From Gemmatimonadota bacterium (GTDB lineage: Bacteria; Gemmatimonadota; Gemmatimonadetes; Longimicrobiales; Gaopeijiaceae), in NCBI GenBank assembly GCA_030550695.1, contig JAUQOX010000193.1:1-5562 (forward strand): a stretch of DNA of 5,562 nt, given 5' to 3'. Below the pieces are notes generated by a model. It did not search any database. It was not told the DNA's origin and saw nothing but the letters and a program-made list of their open reading frames with translations. Shown piece after piece: positions 1 to 5,562 of the stretch. Both the position numbers and the translations under genes were made by a program. The stretch's first letter is position 1; each line of letters starts with the position of its first letter.

Positions 1-1009
1 CCCATGTTCCGAAGTTCTGGAGCTGAGCCACTGCCTCCACCTGGGGGAACCACACCCCCCGGACGGCCTCCAGCGAAGCCCGGGCGGCCTCCACCTCTTT
101 CCTGGCCAGAGCCACCTCGGGGTTTCCCGCCTCGGCGTGTTCCAGCAAGGATTCCAGCGGAGGAAGGGGCGGTCCAGGCCAGGGGAAGGGAGCCAGTCCC
201 CGCTTCCGCAGCCCCTCCACGTCCAAGCCGGTCCGGCGAGCCAGGCGTTGCCAGGCCAGCTCCAGCTCGGCCGCCGTCTGCACCTCCTCGGCTCTGGCTG
301 CGGCCAACGCCGCCCCCGCCCGCAAGAGTTCCACCTGGGCCGCTTTCCCCTCTTGGAAGAAGGCGGCCACCCGGGTTTCCTCCGCCTCCAAGGCTTCCAT
401 ATGGCGCAAGGCGGCCTCCCGAACCTCCGTCAGAGCCAGGACCTCCAGGTAGGCCGAGGCCGTCTCCACTGCGGCGTCCATGGCCTCTTTGCGGACGTTC
501 TCCCGAGCCCCGTCCAGCCCTGCCCTGGACTCCTGGAGGCGACCCTGCCGCCCCCCACCGTCGAAGAGGAGGTAGCTCAGGGAAAGGGCCCCCTGGACCA
601 GGGTCCGGTGGAAGGCCGGGGGCCGGCGGGGGTCGAACCCGTGGAGGGGAGCCACCACCATGGGCTCCTGAAACCGGTTCACCCCCCCCTGGCCGGAGAC
701 CATGGGAAGGAGGGCGCTCCGGGACAGCGTCAGAACGGCCTCCGCACCCTCTTGGGCCGCCCGGGCCCTCCCCACCGCCGGGTGGAGGACCAGCGCCCGC
801 TCCACCGCCTCGGCCAGGGTGAGGGGTGGGGACGGCTCCTGGGCCCCCGACGCCCCGGGGGGAAGGAGCCACGGCAACACCAAGAGGACACCTCCGGCCC
901 TGCGCCGTAAGCCGAGGAAGCTTCTCAGCCACCACCGGGGGAGACGCGAAGCCGGCCGCACTTTCCCGGCCATCCTCCCCCCGAACTCCCGGACGCGCTG
1001 TGGTTTCAT
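1..1009 (-). CDS. TolC-family outer membrane efflux protein (OEP), 3' end cut by window edge
   Basis: The frame is open from an ATG at 1009 to the left edge, giving 336 residues with no stop; TolC-type proteins usually have about 400-480, so the C-terminal part is missing. These proteins form a trimeric outer-membrane and periplasmic exit duct for tripartite efflux pumps or type I secretion. Visible: an Arg-rich N-terminus, a hydrophobic core (VLLVLPWLL, residues 41-49) and a likely cleavage near PGASGA-QEP (about 56/57), so a signal peptide; the opening TLAEAVERAL (64-73); the strand motif LSYLLFDGGGR (144-154); a long Ala/Glu-rich helix including GKAAQVELLRAGAALAAARA (221-240); and the start of the second internal repeat, NPEVALARKEVEAARASLEA (296-315), ending in a WFPQVEAVA strand (320-328). 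The start overlaps the tetR stop (ATGA, 1006-1009) and follows a GGGGAG Shine-Dalgarno. The about 36-residue n-region is unusually long. Substrate unknown. Confidence 0.9.
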   Translation of the reverse strand, partial: MKPQRVREFGGRMAGKVRPASRLPRWWLRSFLGLRRRAGGVLLVLPWLLPPGASGAQEPSPPLTLAEAVERALVLHPAVGRARAAQEGAEAVLTLSRSALLPMVSGQGGVNRFQEPMVVAPLHGFDPRRPPAFHRTLVQGALSLSYLLFDGGGRQGRLQESRAGLDGARENVRKEAMDAAVETASAYLEVLALTEVREAALRHMEALEAEETRVAAFFQEGKAAQVELLRAGAALAAARAEEVQTAAELELAWQRLARRTGLDVEGLRKRGLAPFPWPGPPLPPLESLLEHAEAGNPEVALARKEVEAARASLEAVRGVWFPQVEAVAQLQNFGTW

Positions 1010-1635
1010 GGCGCTCTCCCCGAAGCGAGGGCCCGGCGGAGGATGGAAACCCCATGCTCCTCCGGCGAGGAATGGGGCCGGGGGATCCCTTCCCACCCCG
1101 CCCCCCCCTTCCGCAGGACCGCCGGGACCACGGACAGATACACAGGTTGGGACAACACGGTGAGGGCCTGGAGGACCGGGTCTCCGCCGACGATGGACCC
1201 CTCCTTCTGCCCTTTCCGCAACACGGCGGTGAGGGCCCCCAGCACCGCCCGGATGGTCTCCACCACCTCCGGATGGGGGTGCTCCCCCAGGACCAGTTCC
1301 TGCACCATGAAGCGGGGCATGTCCGGGTTCTCCGCCAGGTGCCGGAAGAACCCCCTCACCATGGCCTCCAGACCGTCCAAGGCCGGCAGGTTTTGGCGGC
1401 CGATCTCTTCCAGCCGCCTCCGTAACGGCTCCAGACACGCCGCCAAGACCGCGCCGTAGAGGCCCTCCTTGCTCCCGAAATGATAGGTGACCGCCCCGAG
1501 GTTGGTCCCGGCTTCCCGGGTCAAAGCCCGGACGGAGGTCCCGGCGAAGCCCCGCTGGGCGAAGAGCCGGCGGCCTACCTCCAGGAGTCGGCGGCGGGTA
1601 GGGGATTCGGCAAGGGCTGGAGCAGTTTGATTCAT
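1006..1635 (-). CDS. TetR/AcrR-family transcriptional repressor, probably of the adjoining efflux operon
   Basis: 209 residues, the normal size for a TetR-family one-component repressor. The N-terminal DNA-binding domain is clear: RRRLLEVGRRLFAQRGFAGT (14-33), the helix-turn-helix ALTREAGTNLGAVTYHFGSK (37-56) and the family signature YHFGSKEGLY (51-60). Residues from about 65 on are helical and form the ligand-binding/dimer domain; the stretch MPRFMVQELVLGEHPHPEVV (106-125) resembles the CecR/YbiH-like branch. The last about 30 residues are Pro/Arg-rich and unremarkable. The ATG at 1635 was chosen because the TetR domain begins a few residues later and a promoter ends 8 bases before it; the frame is open upstream to 1824 but that stretch looks non-coding. 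The stop overlaps the tolC ATG, so the two genes are cotranscribed and probably translationally coupled, as is common for efflux regulators. A palindrome over its start codon suggests autoregulation. The inducer cannot be read from sequence. Confidence 0.93.
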   Translation of the reverse strand: MNQTAPALAESPTRRRLLEVGRRLFAQRGFAGTSVRALTREAGTNLGAVTYHFGSKEGLYGAVLAACLEPLRRRLEEIGRQNLPALDGLEAMVRGFFRHLAENPDMPRFMVQELVLGEHPHPEVVETIRAVLGALTAVLRKGQKEGSIVGGDPVLQALTVLSQPVYLSVVPAVLRKGGAGWEGIPRPHSSPEEHGVSILRRALASGRAP

Positions 1636-1647
1636 ACGTTTGTATGA
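1632..1647. promoter_or_regulatory. Probable TetR operator: palindrome TCATAC-N4-GTATGA
   Basis: Perfect 6-base inverted arms (TCATAC at 1632-1637 and GTATGA at 1642-1647) flank a 4-base spacer, GTTT. The palindrome contains the tetR start codon (1633-1635) and covers most of the proposed -10 box, so a bound repressor dimer would block transcription initiation. Size and symmetry are typical of TetR-family operators. That the neighbouring TetR protein is the one that binds here is an inference from position. Confidence 0.6.
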
Positions 1648-1672
1648 TACGAGGATCGAACCATCTCCGCAA
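1644..1672 (-). promoter_or_regulatory. Probable sigma-70 type promoter of tetR-tolC, likely giving a leaderless mRNA
   Basis: Read on the minus strand, a -35-like TTGCGG (1672-1667) lies exactly 17 bases from a -10-like TATCAT (1649-1644). The bases acaaacgt (1643-1636) then lead straight into the ATG at 1635. A transcription start 7-9 bases after the -10 box would fall on or next to the start codon, and no Shine-Dalgarno sequence is visible before it, so a leaderless transcript is inferred. The -35 box matches consensus only at TTG; the -10 matches five of six. The A/T-rich patch stands out from the GC-rich surroundings. Confidence 0.5.
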
Positions 1673-1726
1673 GGGCCCCTCCAGCCCCGCTCCCGGCTGT
1701 ACCAAGACCCACCCACGAAGACGCGC

Positions 1727-1753
1727 CCCCCACCCCTGCGGGCAAGGTAGGGA
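1727..1753. repeat. Intergenic direct repeat, copy 1 of 2
   Basis: This 27-base segment matches 1788-1814 at 25 of 27 positions (differences at 1737 t/g and 1744 a/g). It contains CCCCTGCGGG followed by the 8-mer GGTAGGGA (1746-1753). The copies are offset by 61 bases and both lie in the 205-base gap between the cytochrome gene and tetR. Function unknown; it could be a regulator-binding site or a dispersed short repeat. Confidence 0.7.
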
Positions 1754-1787
1754 AGACACGCCAGGTGATCGAGGCGCTGGAGGCCGG

Positions 1788-1814
1788 CCCCCACCCCGGC
1801 GGGCGAGGTAGGGA
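1788..1814. repeat. Intergenic direct repeat, copy 2 of 2
   Basis: Second copy of the 27-base repeat at 1727-1753. Its terminal GGTAGGGA (1807-1814) also pairs with an inverted copy, TCCCTACC (1838-1845), so this copy doubles as one arm of the hairpin at the end of the cytochrome gene. No coding sequence is evident across 1636-1840. Confidence 0.7.
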
Positions 1815-1845
1815 CTTCGCCCACAGGGCGGGCGGGTTCCCTACC
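1807..1845 (-). terminator. Hairpin at the end of the cytochrome gene; possible terminator or 3' stability element
   Basis: An 8-base outer stem (GGTAGGGA 1807-1814 with TCCCTACC 1838-1845) encloses a perfect inner stem CGCCC-ACA-GGGCG (1818-1830) with unequal internal loops. The cytochrome stop codon (1841-1843) lies inside the outer arm. There is no U-run on the minus-strand transcript after the hairpin, so it is not a canonical intrinsic terminator. It may act with Rho or protect the 3' end of the mRNA. Confidence 0.35.
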
Positions 1846-3388
1846 CTCCCGTATGGCACTCGGCGCAGTTCACCATCTTCCAGAGGTCACCGATGTCAAT
1901 GGGGTGGCGGAACTCCAGGCCCTGGGGGGAAATGGTTTCAGCGGAGGGGCCCGTCCCCTGGGCGATGATGACGTGGCAGGCGTTGCAGTCGTGGGTGATG
2001 ATGCGGCCGTCTTCGCTGACGTGTTGGCCGTCGTGGCAGCGGTAGCAGCCCGGAAAGATGGTGTGGCCTACGTTGGAAGGGTACACCCGCCAATTCACCC
2101 CCATGCGGGGGAAGAAGTTGGTGCGGTAGATGTTCTGCAGGGCGGCCACAGCCTCCTCCACCAGGCCCGGCTCGGGGAAGCCGGCATATTCGGCCCGCAG
2201 GCTATCCGCAATACGGGCCAGGGCTTCTTCCGTAGTGGCATACTCCGCCGTCAGGAGGGCCCGGGCCGTGCGTTTGATGTAGGGAAGATCCCGGCTGATC
2301 CGCCCCGTGCTCAGGGCCAGGTTCACCGCCCGGCTCGGCGCCTGGTAGATGTGGGACGGACGGTTGTGGCAGTCGATACAGTCCATGACCCGGATCTCGT
2401 ATCGCTCCAGGTCCTCAAGAGGGATGGGATCTTGTCGGGACCGGTAGACCGTCACGTTCCCGTCGGCATCGGTGACCCTCACCCAAGGGATCACCTGGCG
2501 GGCAGGATCGGTGGCGATGTACTCCACCCGGTTGGCGATGTTCATGTGCCAGTGGATGCCGCCGGCCCGCCCGAGGGCGGGGTCTCCCCCCCCGATCTTC
2601 ATGAGGAGGCGGATGGTCCACGGGGTGTTGGCCGAGTCACTGAAAAAGTGGTCGTTCACCCGTTCCACGTTGCCGAAGAACTTGTTGGGCCAGTGGCATT
2701 GCTCGCAGGTCTCCTGGGCCGGCCGCAGGTTCTTGATGGGGGTGGGGATGGGGCGGGGATAGATGTTCCGCAGGGTGGCATAGACCTGGTAGGTCCCGGA
2801 GAGCTTGGACTGCACGAACCAGCCGGCTCCCGGGCCGATGTGGCATTGGACGCACGAGACCCGGGCGTGGGGGGAGGCCTGGTAGGCCGTGAACTCCGGC
2901 TCCATGACGGTGTGGCAGACCTGGCCGCAGAAGGTCACGGATTCGGTGAAGTGGTAGGTCCGATAGCTCCCCACGGCCGTCAGCAGGAGGAAGAGGATCG
3001 CCCCCACCCCGCCCGACACGAAGAGCCTCCGGTGCCGCTCCTGGTTGAAGTCGATCACCGGGTGGCGGGGTACTTCGCCCGGGGCCAGGCGGAGCCTCCG
3101 CCGCCGCTCGAGGATGGCCCCCAGTCCCATGAGGAGGAGACCCGCCACCAGGAACGCCGGGGCGACCAGGTAGGTCAGGATCCCCATGTAGGGGTTGGGG
3201 AGGCCGCTGAAGAGGTCCATGGCCAGCAGGGAGATCACGGCGAAGGCACTGGCCGCCGCCAGGATCATCCCCACCAAGCTGATCCAATTCTCCCACAGGG
3301 GGGGCACGCGGGCCCCGGAACCCGGACGCTCTTCGGAACCCCCGCCCGGCGTCACCGGAGCCGGATTGCCCGCATCTCTCCGTTCCAT
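1841..3388 (-). CDS. Membrane-anchored seven-haem c-type cytochrome, NapC/NirT class, ImcH-like
   Basis: 515 residues from the chosen ATG at 3388. The first 40 residues are polar, then three membrane helices follow (about 36-60, 68-92 and 123-141), then a large periplasmic domain. Seven haem c sites are visible: one CX3CH (CGQVCH, 154-159) and six CXXCH: CVQCH (179-183), CEQCH (228-232), CIDCH (337-341), CYRCH (448-452), CNACH (468-472) and CAECH (508-512), the last three residues from the C-terminus. The segment from the first haem through SPHARVSCVQCHIGPGAGW is typical of NapC/NirT quinol-oxidising cytochromes. Three N-terminal helices, seven haems and this length match the Geobacter ImcH family, which passes electrons from the quinone pool to periplasmic cytochromes for high-potential acceptors; that specific role is inferred. 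A GTG 60 bases upstream (3448) is in frame, but the ATG at 3388 has a perfect AAGGAGG. It lies 69 bases after hemG with no terminator between, suggesting one operon. Confidence 0.92.
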   Translation of the reverse strand: MERRDAGNPAPVTPGGGSEERPGSGARVPPLWENWISLVGMILAAASAFAVISLLAMDLFSGLPNPYMGILTYLVAPAFLVAGLLLMGLGAILERRRRLRLAPGEVPRHPVIDFNQERHRRLFVSGGVGAILFLLLTAVGSYRTYHFTESVTFCGQVCHTVMEPEFTAYQASPHARVSCVQCHIGPGAGWFVQSKLSGTYQVYATLRNIYPRPIPTPIKNLRPAQETCEQCHWPNKFFGNVERVNDHFFSDSANTPWTIRLLMKIGGGDPALGRAGGIHWHMNIANRVEYIATDPARQVIPWVRVTDADGNVTVYRSRQDPIPLEDLERYEIRVMDCIDCHNRPSHIYQAPSRAVNLALSTGRISRDLPYIKRTARALLTAEYATTEEALARIADSLRAEYAGFPEPGLVEEAVAALQNIYRTNFFPRMGVNWRVYPSNVGHTIFPGCYRCHDGQHVSEDGRIITHDCNACHVIIAQGTGPSAETISPQGLEFRHPIDIGDLWKMVNCAECHTGG

Positions 3389-3397
3389 GGCCCAGCT

Positions 3398-3404
3398 CCT
3401 CCTT
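3398..3404 (-). promoter_or_regulatory. Shine-Dalgarno of the seven-haem cytochrome gene; decides its start
   Basis: AAGGAGG on the minus strand, 9 bases before the ATG at 3388. It is the strongest ribosome-binding site in the window and favours 3388 over the in-frame GTG at 3448. The rest of the 69-base gap to hemG shows no hairpin or promoter-like boxes. Confidence 0.8.
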
Positions 3405-3457
3405 GTTCCCCCGGATTTTTCCCCTTTCCCGCTTTTCCCGTCCTCCACTCCCCCTGG

Positions 3458-5066
<1,609 letters not shown>

Positions 5067-5070
<4 letters not shown>

Positions 5071-5562
5071 ACGGTGCGGCTGAACACGGGCTCGTCGGCC
5101 CTCTTGGTCTCCAGGTACCGGTCGAAGGCCATACAGACGTTCCTCACAAACAGGCGCCCCCCCTCCGTCACCCGGAGGCCCCAGGGGTGGAGTTCCACGA
5201 AGCCCGCTTCCAGCACCTCCTCCAGGCGGGCCAGCGACGAGGCAAAGTAGCTATCGAACTCCACGCCGAAACGCCGGAACACCTCGTCCTTCTCGACCCG
5301 GAAGTTGCACATGAGCTGTTGGATCACGTACTGGCGGACCCGGTCGTCATGGTCCAAAACGTATCCCCGCTGGATGGGAAGGCGGCCTTCGTCCAGGGCC
5401 TCATAGTAAGCCGACAGCTTCTTCTCGTTCTGGAAAAACGCCCCCTGGACGTCCCCGATCCCGCTGATGCCGAACGCCACCATGTCGGAGGCGGGCATGA
5501 CGGTGTAGCCCATGAAGTTGCGGTGCAGTCGTCCTTCCCGGGCCGCCACCGCCAGTTCGTCG
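5067..5562 (-). CDS. hemN: Oxygen-independent coproporphyrinogen III dehydrogenase HemN, C-terminal part (5' end outside window)
   Basis: Radical-SAM enzyme that decarboxylates two propionates of coproporphyrinogen III to vinyl groups, giving protoporphyrinogen IX without O2. About 165 of the usual about 455 residues are present; the frame is open through the right edge (DELAVAAREG precedes the first visible possible start, a GTG at 5549), so the radical-SAM CXXXCXXC region lies outside. Features distinguishing true HemN from HemW are visible: LHRNFMGYT, FGISGIGDVQGAFFQNEKKL, a CNFRV segment (LMCNFRVEKDEVF) and the closing GRLFVRNVCMAFDRYL followed by VFSRTV, closely parallel to the E. coli HemN C-terminus. 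The TGA stop (5067-5069) shares bases with the hemG ATG (5068-5070), so the product of this enzyme is the substrate of the next one encoded. No truncation or odd residues are seen in the part present. Confidence 0.95.

Noticed and set aside
4..910. Long plus-strand open frames opposite the TolC gene.
   Set aside because: Proline- and arginine-rich translations with no family features; the minus strand here encodes a clear TolC-type protein.
1636..1824. Extension of the TetR frame upstream to 1824.
   Set aside because: The 63 extra residues do not look like a TetR domain and would cover the promoter, operator and repeats; family members start just before the first helix, as does the ATG at 1635.
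3389..3448. Upstream GTG start at 3448 for the cytochrome, adding 20 residues.
   Set aside because: The extra residues are polar and low complexity, and the perfect AAGGAGG sits inside this stretch 9 bases before the ATG at 3388.

Overview
The window is a GC-rich bacterial segment with five protein genes, all on the minus strand and tightly packed. They appear to form two co-directional transcription units, described here in the direction of transcription (high to low coordinates).

Unit 1 (5562 to 1841) starts with the 3' part of hemN (oxygen-independent coproporphyrinogen III dehydrogenase, cut by the window edge). It overlaps by 4 bases (ATGA) a FAD-dependent, HemY-type protoporphyrinogen oxidase gene, here called hemG. 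After a 69-base gap with a strong Shine-Dalgarno sequence comes a membrane-anchored seven-haem c-type cytochrome of the NapC/NirT class, with the size and layout of the Geobacter ImcH family. Two late haem-synthesis steps are thus encoded next to a protein that uses seven haems. The hemG frame is broken by an extraordinary C-rich tract (about 4124-4254, containing an unbroken run of 36 C at 4181-4216), which may be a sequencing or assembly artefact.

Unit 2 (1635 to 1) lies after a 205-base intergenic region holding a 27-base imperfect direct repeat, a hairpin and a probable promoter. It encodes a TetR-family repressor whose probable operator (TCATAC-N4-GTATGA) covers its own -10 region and start codon. 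This gene overlaps by 4 bases (ATGA) a TolC-type outer-membrane efflux gene that runs off the left edge. This looks like the start of a self-regulated efflux operon.

The TolC protein implies a Gram-negative envelope. HemN and the ImcH-like cytochrome suggest anaerobic or facultatively anaerobic respiration to external or high-potential acceptors. A high-GC member of the Desulfuromonadota/Desulfobacterota or a similar multihaem-cytochrome lineage would fit, but the taxon is an inference from gene content only. No tRNA, rRNA, CRISPR array or mobile element was seen, and no gene-free stretch exceeds 300 bases.
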